From positions 620,001 through 684,000 of the forward strand of contig NZ_JAALXT010000005.1 in assembly GCF_011634775.1 (NCBI RefSeq): DNA of 64,000 nt, given 5' to 3'. How positions within the stretch are numbered: the first letter of the stretch is position 1; the number at the start of each line of letters is the position of its first letter. The position numbers were made by a program, and so were the translations under genes. A model generated the notes under the pieces. That model was not told the origin of the DNA and did not search any database. It saw nothing but the letters and a program-made list of their open reading frames with translations. This DNA comes from Thalassoroseus pseudoceratinae (lineage in GTDB: Bacteria > Planctomycetota > Planctomycetia > Planctomycetales > Planctomycetaceae). This document shows, one piece after another, positions 27,875 through 35,090 of this stretch.

Positions 27875-28286
27875 GCCAACGCAACAGTCTGAACCGGAAG
27901 TGCTTTCAGTCGATCAACAATTGGCAGTGCTCCAATTGCTGCAACGCGGGGCGAGTCCGGCGGGAGCGATGCAGCAACTTGGTTTGTCGGTCGATGTGTT
28001 TCTGCGAACGGCTCTCAAAGATTCCGACTTTCACGAACGCACCATCGAAGTGACCGACGTGCTCAGCGGCAACGTCAAAGCGGTGCTGTATCGCACGGCG
28101 ATGGAAGGCAACGTCTCCGCGCAACAAGCCTGGTTGAAGTTGTTCCCCTCTCGCATCGACAACCGCGAACCGCCGACACCCGCAACGTTCGACGAAATCT
28201 TGGAGACGCTCAGCGATGACCAACTGGTTGAATTGGCCCGTGCGATGGGCGTTGATCTGCCGCACGAAATTAAAGACCACCCATGA
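27741..28286 (+). CDS. Probable terminase small subunit
   Basis: A 181-residue protein with a very strong ribosome-binding site, GGAGGGAA, six bases before the ATG. Residues 1-45 are Lys/Thr/Ser-rich, low-complexity and basic. Then comes a helical domain (LSVDQQLAVLQLLQRGASPAGAMQQLGLSVDVFLRTALKDSDF) resembling the HTH of phage small terminases, followed by helices with VKAVLYRTAMEGNVSAQQAWLKLFPSR, a pattern frequent in small terminases and related phage DNA-binding proteins. The position directly before the large terminase supports the call. The basic N-terminus is encoded by the segment that overlaps the upstream ABC/GNAT gene. Confidence 0.75.
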   Translation: MAKRKSATKPTKKAATRNRSTTSSTTAPKRPGTRGKKSEPEKKTEPTQQSEPEVLSVDQQLAVLQLLQRGASPAGAMQQLGLSVDVFLRTALKDSDFHERTIEVTDVLSGNVKAVLYRTAMEGNVSAQQAWLKLFPSRIDNREPPTPATFDEILETLSDDQLVELARAMGVDLPHEIKDHP

Positions 28287-28329
28287 TCAGCGGCAAGCCA
28301 GCCGCTCCCCTGAAGCATTTCGATCGGCT

Positions 28330-29718
28330 ATGCGATTGAGTGAGAACGCAATCGAATCCTTTGGGAATTTGATTCAACCTTGGCAAGCCCTCGACTTCGC
28401 CGCTCTCGATCCCGCTTGGTTGTCGCTCGCTGGTTATGATGTGAAAACCTCTGTCCGACGAGCCTGGATCGAACGGCCCCGCGGTCACGGCAAAACGGCG
28501 GACATGGCGTTGCAACTCGCGTGGATTCTGTTGTTCTCCCAGCATCGCATCGAAGGCTTAGCAGCCGCTGCGGATCGCGATCAAGGCACGCTGATTCGCG
28601 ATGCGTTGTTGCGGTTGTCGCTGGCGAATCCGGAATGGTTTTCGTCGCTGAAGTTCTGTCGACATTGGGTCGAACACAAACACAGCGGCAGCCGACTAAC
28701 GATCATTTCGTCGGATGTTTCGAGTTCCTACGGGGCACTCCCCGACTTCGTGATCTGCGATGAACTTTGCCACTGGGAAAAACCGGACCTCTGGCATTCG
28801 CTCGTGTCCTCCGCTGCAAAGCGTCCGAAGTGCGTGTTGGCCGTGCTGACGAACGCGGGCGTCGGTCAGGGTTGGCAGTGGGAACTCCGTGAAGCCGCAC
28901 GAACGAATGCGGAGAGTGACCACCCAACATGGCACTTCTCCAGCCTCGATGGCGTGCAAGCTCCGTGGCTCGATCCGCATCATTTGGAGGAGCAGCAGGC
29001 GTTGCTGCCGAAAGAGGTTTACGAGCGGTTGTGGCTCAACCGTTGGCAACAGTCCGACGGTGAATTCGTGACCCTCGCCGAAGCGGAGGCCTGCCGAGAT
29101 GACGAGTTGATTTATCACGCAATCGGCAAAGGGGATCGGCAATACGTCGCCGCCGTCGACTACGCCGAGAAACACGATTTGACTGTCGGCGTGGTGGTGC
29201 ATCGCGAGTTGTTCGAGGACGGTTTTCGCATCGTCGTCGATCGCATGGATGTCGTCGCTCCTCAGAGAGGTCAACCGACGCGAGTCGATTGGGTCGATGC
29301 CTGGATGCAAGAAATCCTCGCGGGTTTTCCGCATGTGCGGTTCGTGCTGGATGAGTATCAATTGGTCAGCGTGATTCAACATTGGGAAACGCGGACGGAT
29401 GTCACGCGGTTCCCGTTCCGTGGCGGCATTGGCAATCATCGGTTGGCGACGACGTTGCGAAAACTCATTCTGCATCGCGAACTCGCCTGGTATCCCGGAT
29501 GTGGACAACGCAACGACACCCACACACGCGACGACCTCGAAACCGAACTCGCTTCGCTGCTTTTGAAACAAAAATCCGACGGCCACATTCGCATCGATCA
29601 TCGTCCCGACGGTCGTCACCACGACGACCGCAGTTTCGCACTCGGAGCGGCGTGTCTGCATTTGCTCGATGAAGAGTCACCGCCGGAGTTTATGCGGTTT
29701 GATGGTTTCATCGCGTGA
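28330..29718 (+). CDS. Phage terminase large subunit
   Basis: About 462 residues from the ATG at 28330; an ATG at 28216 would add 38 residues and overlap the small subunit. The ATPase has a Walker-A-like RPRGHGKT (residues ~49-57), Walker B FVICDE (140-146) and a coupling-type TNAGVG segment. The RNase-H-like nuclease has acidic residues in VAAVDYAEK (Asp near 277), VRFVLDEYQ (near 340) and HDDRSFALGA (near 432). It cuts concatemeric DNA and pumps it through the portal into the prohead. All catalytic acidic residues expected appear present, so the protein may be functional. Portal, protease and capsid genes follow. Confidence 0.9.
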   Translation: MRLSENAIESFGNLIQPWQALDFAALDPAWLSLAGYDVKTSVRRAWIERPRGHGKTADMALQLAWILLFSQHRIEGLAAAADRDQGTLIRDALLRLSLANPEWFSSLKFCRHWVEHKHSGSRLTIISSDVSSSYGALPDFVICDELCHWEKPDLWHSLVSSAAKRPKCVLAVLTNAGVGQGWQWELREAARTNAESDHPTWHFSSLDGVQAPWLDPHHLEEQQALLPKEVYERLWLNRWQQSDGEFVTLAEAEACRDDELIYHAIGKGDRQYVAAVDYAEKHDLTVGVVVHRELFEDGFRIVVDRMDVVAPQRGQPTRVDWVDAWMQEILAGFPHVRFVLDEYQLVSVIQHWETRTDVTRFPFRGGIGNHRLATTLRKLILHRELAWYPGCGQRNDTHTRDDLETELASLLLKQKSDGHIRIDHRPDGRHHDDRSFALGAACLHLLDEESPPEFMRFDGFIA

Positions 29719-29722
29719 TGCT

Positions 29723-29750
29723 GATGTAAGGCGTAAGGAGTGAGGCGACG
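29723..29750 (+). repeat. Intergenic repeat A, copy 3
   Basis: GATGTAAGGCGTAAGGAG followed by TGAGGCGACG, directly after the terminase stop codon. Same unit as copies at 26499 and 34066. Confidence 0.7.
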
Positions 29751-29770
29751 CAAGCGGGATTCGTGGGCCT

Positions 29771-29816
29771 CCACAACCCACAACTGACCACTAACAATCT
29801 TGAAAGGATTCGAACC
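29771..29816 (+). promoter_or_regulatory. AAC-rich leader (family C) and ribosome-binding site of the portal gene
   Basis: CCACAACCCACAACTGACCA, then CTAACAATC, followed by TTGAAAGGATTCGAACC and the ATG at 29817. GAAAGGA is a good ribosome-binding site and fixes the portal start. Similar ACAAC/CCACTAAC leaders precede the decoration and capsid genes. Confidence 0.65.
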
Positions 29817-31169
29817 ATGCTCGGTTTTCTGCAAGATCAATGGAACACGCTTCGTTTGCGGGCTCGGTATCGCCGACTCGTGCAGGAACAACTCGTTTCA
29901 CTCACCGAGGCCGACAGGCCGCAACCGGTCGCAGATGATCCCGGTGATTGGATGTTGCTCGGCGGCGAACGCGGGGTTTCGGAAACGGAACGGCAAGACT
30001 TGCGGACACAGGCTCGAAGGTTGGTGCATGAGCATCCGCATGCTCGGAATGTCTTGCGGCTATTGGAAATCTACGTGACTGGCCCAGGGTTTCAGTTGAA
30101 TGCGGCAAGGTTGGCCCCGAATGACGGACCGGAATTGTCTCAATCGGTCGATCGCATTTGGCAAAGATTCTTATTCAGGAACCAACGACATTTCAGCATC
30201 CGCGAATTTGCTCGCCGAGTGTGGCGGGACGGCGAGTGTTTTCTGCGGTTGTTCGTCGATGAACATCAAACGCCAACGGTGCGATTCATCGACCCCGAAC
30301 AAATCGGCGAACCGCCTGAATACGCGGGCACGCAGGGCATCATCACAGAACCGGACGACGTGGAAACGCCGCGACTCTATTTGCTGATCGCCCCTAACGA
30401 TGGCCGTCTACGAACCGAGATTCCTGCCGATGACATTCTCCATACGCGGCGGGGTGTAGACTCGAACGAAAAACGCGGCGTCACTTGGTTCGCACCACTG
30501 ATCGAACCGCTCGCTCAATTTGATCGTTGGCTCGACACGGAACTTACTGCTCGGAAATTGCAGGCGTCGATCGTGCTGTGGCGAAAGGTGCAAGGCGGAC
30601 CTTCGCGGGCCAGTTCCGTCGCAGATGCCTCTCAAACCGGGTCGCTTTACGAGCATGGTGGCACGACGCGGCGAGAACGGTTTCGGGCGGGCACCATCCT
30701 CACGACTTCGCAAGGTACGGAACTGGAATATTTGCAACCGAACACCAACTTCGGTGACGCCGTTCCCTTGGGACGTCTCCTCCTATTGTGCACGGCGGCG
30801 GGTTCCGGGTTGCCGGAGTTCATGCTGACCAGCGACGCCTCCAACGGCAATTTTGCTTCGACGATGGTCGCCGAAGGACCGGCGGTGAAACTCTTCCAAG
30901 CCGAGCAACAGTTCTTCGCGGCGGAACTGGAACGCCTGTGGGTATGGGTGATTCGGCAGGCGATCGCACGGGGCGAGTTACCAGAGGACACGCTCGAACG
31001 CGTCCAACCGGAATGGACATTCCCGCAACTCGTCGCCCGAGATCGCAACAAAGATCGGCTGGCCGACGTGCGGCTGGCGAATGCGAAAATCCTCAGCCGA
31101 GCCGAAGTCGCCCGTCGTGACGGCACCAACCCGACCACTATGCGGAGCGAAATCGCTGACGAAGAATGA
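29817..31169 (+). CDS. Phage portal protein
   Basis: 450 residues from the ATG fixed by GAAAGGA. The sequence shows RARYRRLVQEQLVSLTEAD, then a helical stem region and ESI-like DILHTRRGVDSNEKRGVTWFAPLIEPLAQFDRWLDTELTARKLQASI, typical of lambda/HK97-like portals: crown and stem after a wing domain that starts with DGECFLRLFVDE and PEQIG. The stretch GLPEFMLTSDASNGNFASTMVAEGPAVKLFQAEQQFFAAELERLW is diagnostic of the lambda gpB-type family. It forms the dodecameric ring at one capsid vertex through which DNA is packaged. It sits immediately after the large terminase, as expected. Confidence 0.9.
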   Translation: MLGFLQDQWNTLRLRARYRRLVQEQLVSLTEADRPQPVADDPGDWMLLGGERGVSETERQDLRTQARRLVHEHPHARNVLRLLEIYVTGPGFQLNAARLAPNDGPELSQSVDRIWQRFLFRNQRHFSIREFARRVWRDGECFLRLFVDEHQTPTVRFIDPEQIGEPPEYAGTQGIITEPDDVETPRLYLLIAPNDGRLRTEIPADDILHTRRGVDSNEKRGVTWFAPLIEPLAQFDRWLDTELTARKLQASIVLWRKVQGGPSRASSVADASQTGSLYEHGGTTRRERFRAGTILTTSQGTELEYLQPNTNFGDAVPLGRLLLLCTAAGSGLPEFMLTSDASNGNFASTMVAEGPAVKLFQAEQQFFAAELERLWVWVIRQAIARGELPEDTLERVQPEWTFPQLVARDRNKDRLADVRLANAKILSRAEVARRDGTNPTTMRSEIADEE

Positions 31170-31202
31170 TGATGTGATGAGGTCTGGTGTGATGATTTGA
31201 AT
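31168..31202 (+). repeat. Intergenic repeat D, copy 2
   Basis: GATGATGTGATGAGGTCTGG continues TGTGATGATTTGAAT. It overlaps the end of the portal gene. Its core GAGGTCTGGTGTGATGA is identical to the copy at 23380-23416. Confidence 0.75.
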
Positions 31203-31209
31203 ATTCCTT

Positions 31210-31236
31210 GCCGTCGGTTTTCACCGGCGGCTTTTT
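31210..31236 (+). terminator. Intrinsic terminator after the portal gene
   Basis: GCCGTCGG at 31210-31217 pairs with CCGGCGGC at 31224-31231 (one G-U pair), loop TTTTCA, followed by TTTTT. Nearly the same 27-nt sequence serves as terminator of the pilin-like operon at 44207-44234. Its presence inside a packaging operon is unusual. Confidence 0.85.
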
Positions 31237-31247
31237 GTGATTCGTAG

Positions 31248-31265
31248 GGTGCGTCGTGACGCACC
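31248..31265. repeat. Palindrome B, copy 1
   Basis: GGTGCGTCGTGACGCACC: eight-base arms around a GT centre. Related palindromes with AT and GC centres occur at 32133 and 32179. Confidence 0.8.
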
Positions 31266-31389
31266 ATGTGATCGACGTTGAATGAGATTGGTGCGTTGCG
31301 TTTCACTCCACGCACCCCACGAAAATCTGCGCAACGTACTCGGCATAGGTTGAACACGCATGTCACTCACTCGAACGAAAGGACCGACG

Positions 31390-32106
31390 ATGACTGTGAC
31401 ATCGGAACCGCCGTTGCAACAGTTGGCCGAGGAGATCCGCGATTGGCGGAGCGATGGTTTGATTGTCGATCGCGAGAATCGTTACGTGCGGAACGTCGCT
31501 CTCGCGGGCACTGTTTCCAAGAATGGATATCGTTACACCGAGCAGGCGTTGCAAGAGGCAACGTGCCTGTACCGCAATAAACCGGTGTTTCTCGATCACG
31601 CACCGTCGGCATCTCGAGCGACGCACCGCAGCACCCGCGATTTGGTTGGCTCGATCGTGAATCCGCGATTCGAAAACGGTCGCGTGCGGGGCGACATCCG
31701 TGTGATCGATACCGAAGCCGGTCGCACGTTCCTCGCTCTCGCCGAGTCGGATGGCCCTTCCGTCGGAATGAGTCACGTCGTCCTCGCCAAACGAAATGCC
31801 AACGGCACGATCGTCGAGCGATTGGAACAAGTCGTGAGCGTCGACGCGGTCGTCTTCCCGGCTTCGACTGTGACGTTCCGTGAAAGTCATTCGCCAGCGG
31901 GCGACGATCAAGGTGAGACGTTGACGCTCTCCAATCGCATCATGGACGAGTTGAATCAAATCCGCGAGCAAATCGCCAACCTGCACACCAAACGCATGGT
32001 TCCGCCGATCGTTTCCCCAACTCGCCCCACCAGCGGCGAACGCCAACCGCCCTCGACCGAAACCCTGACCGACGCCCAAGTGCTCTCCGCGTTGCGACAA
32101 CGATAG
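31390..32106 (+). CDS. Prohead (capsid maturation) protease
   Basis: 238 residues from the ATG with GAAAGGA upstream; an ATG at 31360 is an alternative. The HK97/S78-like catalytic pair is visible: His70 in VFLDHAPS and Ser128 in VGMSH, with a conserved-looking STRDLVGSIVNPRFENGRVRGDIRVID between them and VVSVDAVVFPAST after. The C-terminal ~55 residues (RIMDELNQIREQIANLHTKR and beyond) form a coiled coil and Pro-rich tail that could be the scaffold portion. It processes capsid and scaffold during prohead maturation. Position between portal and capsid is classical. It is separated from the portal by a terminator and repeats. Confidence 0.85.
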   Translation: MTVTSEPPLQQLAEEIRDWRSDGLIVDRENRYVRNVALAGTVSKNGYRYTEQALQEATCLYRNKPVFLDHAPSASRATHRSTRDLVGSIVNPRFENGRVRGDIRVIDTEAGRTFLALAESDGPSVGMSHVVLAKRNANGTIVERLEQVVSVDAVVFPASTVTFRESHSPAGDDQGETLTLSNRIMDELNQIREQIANLHTKRMVPPIVSPTRPTSGERQPPSTETLTDAQVLSALRQR

Positions 32107-32132
32107 TTCAGGCGACAGAAGTCACTTCGTCG

Positions 32133-32150
32133 GGTGCGTCATGACGCACC
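32133..32150. repeat. Palindrome B, copy 2
   Basis: GGTGCGTCATGACGCACC, a perfect 18-bp palindrome, 27 bp after the protease stop codon. Confidence 0.85.
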
Positions 32151-32178
32151 ATCGGCACAGCAATCGTTTCGAAGAATC

Positions 32179-32196
32179 GGTGCGTCGCGACGCACC
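32179..32196. repeat. Palindrome B, copy 3
   Basis: GGTGCGTCGCGACGCACC, a perfect 18-bp palindrome; followed by CTAC, as in the mirrored GTAG before copy 1. Copies 2 and 3 are 28 bp apart. Confidence 0.85.
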
Positions 32197-32197
32197 C

Positions 32198-32255
32198 TAC
32201 AACAACACAACTGACAACCAACAACCAACAACCCACAACCCACAAAGGAAACAAC
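32198..32255 (+). promoter_or_regulatory. AAC-rich leader (family C) and ribosome-binding site of the decoration-like gene
   Basis: A run of ACAAC units (ACAACACAACTGACAACCAA and onwards through CCCACAACCCAC) ends in AAAGGAAACAAC just before the ATG at 32256. The AAAGGAA is the ribosome-binding site. Confidence 0.65.
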
Positions 32256-32717
32256 ATGTCCAATCAATTTCGATTCCGCAGCGGGCAGATGGCGCTTCGG
32301 AAAGTTCGCGTGGATTCGGGAACGGTGATCGAAGTCGGAGATTTGGTTTTTCTCGATACTGACGATGCCAAACCCGCGTCCGATTTCACTTGGGACACGG
32401 ACCTCGCCACCACGCAATCCGCGTTCGCCACCGTGTTCTTGGGTATCGCTCATGAAGCGAGTGCCTCGGGCGAGACCGATCCGATCTCCGTCGATACCAG
32501 CCCGCTCTCCGTCTACGAGATGGATGTCGCCAGCGGTGCCTACGAAATCGGCGACGAACTCGGGCCGGATGAATCGTCGTCCACGCTGACCGATCAACAA
32601 CTCGAAGCCGTCGGCAGCGGCGCGACCGGAGTCGCCTTTGCCGCTGAATACAAAACCTCCGGAGCCACCAAACTCCGCGTGCAGTTCAAATCCGCCTTCC
32701 ACGCGGCGACGGCGTAG
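32256..32717 (+). CDS. Probable capsid decoration/cement or head protein
   Basis: A 153-residue, small, beta-rich protein: VDSGTVIEVGDLVFLDTDDAKPASDFTWDTDLATTQ, then FLGIAHEASASGETDPISVDTSPLSVYEMDVASGAYEIGDELG, and a C-terminal FAAEYKTSGATKLRVQFKSAFHA. This pattern (GD-LV strand, early -VFLGIA- strand, and a terminal strand) resembles capsid cement proteins of the DUF2190 type, which sit between protease and capsid genes just as here. There is no signal peptide. The family assignment is tentative and rests mostly on position. Confidence 0.6.
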   Translation: MSNQFRFRSGQMALRKVRVDSGTVIEVGDLVFLDTDDAKPASDFTWDTDLATTQSAFATVFLGIAHEASASGETDPISVDTSPLSVYEMDVASGAYEIGDELGPDESSSTLTDQQLEAVGSGATGVAFAAEYKTSGATKLRVQFKSAFHAATA

Positions 32718-32769
32718 CCGCTTCGCGGGAGGTAGAGGGTCGTGGGTGGAGAGTTGCGAGTAGAAAACC

Positions 32770-32793
32770 CACCTCACACCCGACGCCTTACAT
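32770..32793 (+). repeat. Intergenic repeat A-like element, copy 4
   Basis: ACCTCACACCCGACGCCTTA followed by CATT matches the right half of repeat A. The left part, 32718-32769, carries TGGGTGGAGAGTTG-type sequence with no other recognisable feature. Confidence 0.5.
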
Positions 32794-32821
32794 TAACCGA
32801 ACCGCTAGTCGACTCTCGGAT

Positions 32822-32863
32822 TCAGACACAACCAACAACCGACCACTCACAACGGACAAAACC
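32822..32863 (+). promoter_or_regulatory. AAC-rich leader (family C) of the capsid gene
   Basis: ACACAACCAACAACCGACCA, then CTCACAACGGACAAAACC, and the capsid ATG at 32864. It shares ACAAC and GACCACT(C/A)AC with the portal-gene leader. Only a weak ribosome-binding site (CGGACAA) is visible. Confidence 0.55.
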
Positions 32864-34060
32864 ATGCCACACGTCAATCTCTCGATGCTGATCGAATCCC
32901 TTGGGCCGATGGGGTTCTATGACCGCGTTTGCTCGTTGCTTAACGAAGGGCAACTTTCGTCGGACGAGGTCAGTTACTACGAACTTGCGGATGCCTGCGG
33001 AGTGTTGCCGCGGTTGCGGTCGATGAATGAATCACTCTCGCCGACCGCTCATGTGTCCGCGTTGCTCTCGGAAGCCAATCCGGGCGTTGGCACGAATTTG
33101 TTTCAAGTCGTGACGGCGGAACTCATCGGTCGGCAAGTCATCGCGGGTTATGAGGACAGCACCGGATTCATCGGCGACAAACTCGTTACCGTGATGGCGA
33201 GCAAACTTCGCAACCAGAAGATCGCTGGCTTCAAAGCCCTCGCCGGTCCGACGGATGTTCCCGAAGGGCACTCTTATGAAGAGTCGAGCTTCGAGGACAA
33301 ATACGTCACCACCGAGGAAACCAAACAAGGCCGAATTCTCTCGATCAATGAGGAACTCATCGCCTTCGATCAGACTGGCGAGATCAATCGGCGAGCGCGG
33401 GCACTCGGTTACTATTTGCGACAGGAACGTGAACGGACGATCGTGCGGGCCGTCACCGATGCCGACGCCGGCAGCGGCAAATATGTGTACCGACCCAGCG
33501 GCAGCGGCACGTCGCTGTATAAGACGGACGGTTCGCATCGCAACTGGATCGGTGCCGGCAACACGACCAGCACCGACTTCGACGCCGCCGTCCCGCTCGT
33601 CGATTGGACTGACGTCGAAACCGCGATGTATTACCGGGCTACCGAAGTCGTCGACGATCGAGTGGACGGCACGCCGCGTCCGATCGTCGCACCGGTTCGA
33701 CAGTTGCTCGTGCCCGAGGCGCTTCGCGGCACGGCTCACAGCATCGTGAACTCGACCGAAGTCACCATGACCGACGGCGACAACCAAACCCGAGTGGCCA
33801 ACCCGGTTCAAGGTCTGGTCGAAGTCCTCAGTTCGCCGTTCATCGACGAGCAGGGTGGGCAAGCCGCAAGCGATTGGTACATCGGCGACTTCCGCAAGCA
33901 ATTCGTGTGGAGCGAAATCTGGCCGGTGCAAACCTTCCTGCAACGCGGCGACAGTGCGGCGGCGTTCGAGCGAGATGTCGTCCTTCGCGTGAAAGTTCGG
34001 CATTACGGCGGCGTCTCCGCCGTTGACACTGCCTTCGTGACCAAGGTCGATGGAGCATAG
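32864..34060 (+). CDS. Major capsid protein (HK97/Mu-type fold)
   Basis: A 398-residue protein. Features compatible with a major capsid protein: an N-terminal helical region, a long E-loop-like part (SYEESSFEDKYVTTEETKQGRILSINEELIAFDQTGEINRRARALGYYLRQERERTI), and a P-domain/A-domain-like core with VDWTDVETAMYYRATEVVDDRVDGTPRPIVAPVRQLLVPEALRGTAHSI, and DWYIGDFRKQFVWSEIWPVQTF, which recalls Mu-like and related capsids (YLLADP-type and immunogenic strand). Size is normal. Placed after the protease and decoration genes. I recognise the position and fold-level pattern, not a precise family, so the call leans on synteny. Confidence 0.8.
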   Translation: MPHVNLSMLIESLGPMGFYDRVCSLLNEGQLSSDEVSYYELADACGVLPRLRSMNESLSPTAHVSALLSEANPGVGTNLFQVVTAELIGRQVIAGYEDSTGFIGDKLVTVMASKLRNQKIAGFKALAGPTDVPEGHSYEESSFEDKYVTTEETKQGRILSINEELIAFDQTGEINRRARALGYYLRQERERTIVRAVTDADAGSGKYVYRPSGSGTSLYKTDGSHRNWIGAGNTTSTDFDAAVPLVDWTDVETAMYYRATEVVDDRVDGTPRPIVAPVRQLLVPEALRGTAHSIVNSTEVTMTDGDNQTRVANPVQGLVEVLSSPFIDEQGGQAASDWYIGDFRKQFVWSEIWPVQTFLQRGDSAAAFERDVVLRVKVRHYGGVSAVDTAFVTKVDGA

Positions 34061-34065
34061 TTGGA

Positions 34066-34138
34066 AGATGTGAGGAGTGAGGCGTAAGGGGTGAGGCGTC
34101 GAATGGAAATCGCCTCACCCCTCACACTCCATGCCTCG
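34066..34138 (+). repeat. Intergenic repeat A, copy 5 (hairpin)
   Basis: GATGTGAGGAGTGAGGCGTA continues AGGGGTGAGGCG; the right half is CGCCTCACCCCTCACACTCC. The halves pair over most of their length. It fills the gap after the capsid gene. Confidence 0.75.
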
Positions 34139-34141
34139 CAT

Positions 34142-34171
34142 CATCGCACCAGACCTCATCACATCATCATC
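34142..34171 (-). repeat. Intergenic repeat D, copy 3 (inverted)
   Basis: The complementary strand reads GATGATGATGTGATGAGGTC and then TGGTGCGATG, one base different from copies 1 and 2 in the core. Together with repeat A it forms the whole spacer between capsid and the next gene. Confidence 0.75.
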
Positions 34172-34188
34172 TTCACACGGGGAACACG

Positions 34189-34467
34189 ATGAGCGACCTT
34201 GACGACCTGTCCTCGGTCAGCGGCGACGAACTCAGCGAAGACCAGATTCGCGGAATTCTGGCTCAGATCGATTTGGACATCACGAACTTGCTCCGCGATG
34301 GCAAACTCTCGGCTCTCAAATACTCCGTTGGCAGCCGAGAGGGACGCACGACCGATCGGGCGGCGAATCTGCGGGCGCTTCTCGAAGCTCGTCAGCACTA
34401 TCAACAACTTCTGAATTCGTTGCCGAGTTGGACGGTCTCACGTGGTGAAACGGAGGACGATTCGTGA
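34189..34467 (+). CDS. Small helical protein, possible head-completion protein
   Basis: A 92-residue acidic, helical protein with GGGGAA before the ATG. The sequence DQIRGILAQIDLDITNLLRDGKLSALKYSVGSREGRTTDRAANLRALLEARQHYQQLL resembles gpW/gp6-like head-tail connector small proteins (a helix, a turn with the VGSREGRT segment, and a helix). Placement right after the capsid gene fits. Its stop overlaps the next start by four bases, suggesting translational coupling. No certain family. Confidence 0.55.
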   Translation: MSDLDDLSSVSGDELSEDQIRGILAQIDLDITNLLRDGKLSALKYSVGSREGRTTDRAANLRALLEARQHYQQLLNSLPSWTVSRGETEDDS

Positions 34468-34958
34468 GCGACTTCGATGACATCTTGAACGCTGACGCGC
34501 GATTGTTTCAGTCCGATTGGTCCGCGGTTTCCGTCTTCCAGCTGGCTTTGTATGACGGCGAAAGTTACACGAGCCTTCCGGGTGTGATCGTTTCAATTCG
34601 CGTGGGCGAGCCATGGGACTTCGAGCGTTACAAAGTTCCCCTGAAAACAGGCGACGCGACAACGGGCATGACGCCGAACGGCGTCGACATCGAAATCCGA
34701 GCACGGATTACGCCAGAAACCGGGACCGATACCGTGCTCGATGTGTTCGCGGAAATCGAAACGCTTCGACAAACCTTGCACGACATGACCGATGGGCAAT
34801 TCGCTCTTTTTTTACATCACGACGAGTTCGCGAATCGGTATTTCCAAAGTTGCTCCGTCGTCCGCATGGACTACGACGCGTCCGATCCAACGATGTTGGA
34901 CTATGTCCTGAAACTCCACGCCGACGATCCGGTCATCTACGGCGGGGACGAGTATTGA
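34464..34958 (+). CDS. Hypothetical phage-associated protein (possible tail/head-tail component)
   Basis: A 164-residue protein starting with GTGAGCGAC inside the stop of the previous gene. Mixed alpha/beta sequence with LYDGESYTSLPGVIVSIRVGEPWDFERYKVPLKTGD, followed by VLDVFAEIETLRQTLHDMTDGQFALFLHHDEF and a C-terminal beta end YVLKLHADDP. I do not recognise a family. Position between the connector-like gene and the tail-hub-like gene suggests a tail-completion or tail subunit. There is no signal peptide or membrane helix. Confidence 0.65.
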   Translation: MSDFDDILNADARLFQSDWSAVSVFQLALYDGESYTSLPGVIVSIRVGEPWDFERYKVPLKTGDATTGMTPNGVDIEIRARITPETGTDTVLDVFAEIETLRQTLHDMTDGQFALFLHHDEFANRYFQSCSVVRMDYDASDPTMLDYVLKLHADDPVIYGGDEY

Positions 34959-35043
34959 GTGGACGCGACGTTTGAATTTCCAATCATGCCCACGCAAAGC
35001 CGTGGGGATGACACCTGTTTCATGACACACACGCGAAATTCGT

Positions 35044-35078
35044 TCACGCCTTACGCCTCATTTTCTACGCCTCACACT
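35044..35078 (+). repeat. Intergenic repeat A-like element, copy 6
   Basis: TCACGCCTTACGCCTCATTT followed by TCTACGCCTCACACT, the right-half version of repeat A. It lies in the 132 bp before the next ATG and argues that this segment is non-coding. Confidence 0.6.
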
Positions 35079-35090
35079 GGCTTCGACACC

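Noticed and set aside
25831-35078. CRISPR array from the repeated GTGAGGCG/CGCCTCAC units
   Set aside because: Copies are in separate spacers up to several kb apart and vary in length; no regular repeat-spacer pattern.
34959-35090. Upstream GTG start for the tail-like gene
   Set aside because: The added 44 residues are encoded by a repeat-A copy and spacer sequence; the ATG at 35091 is preferred.
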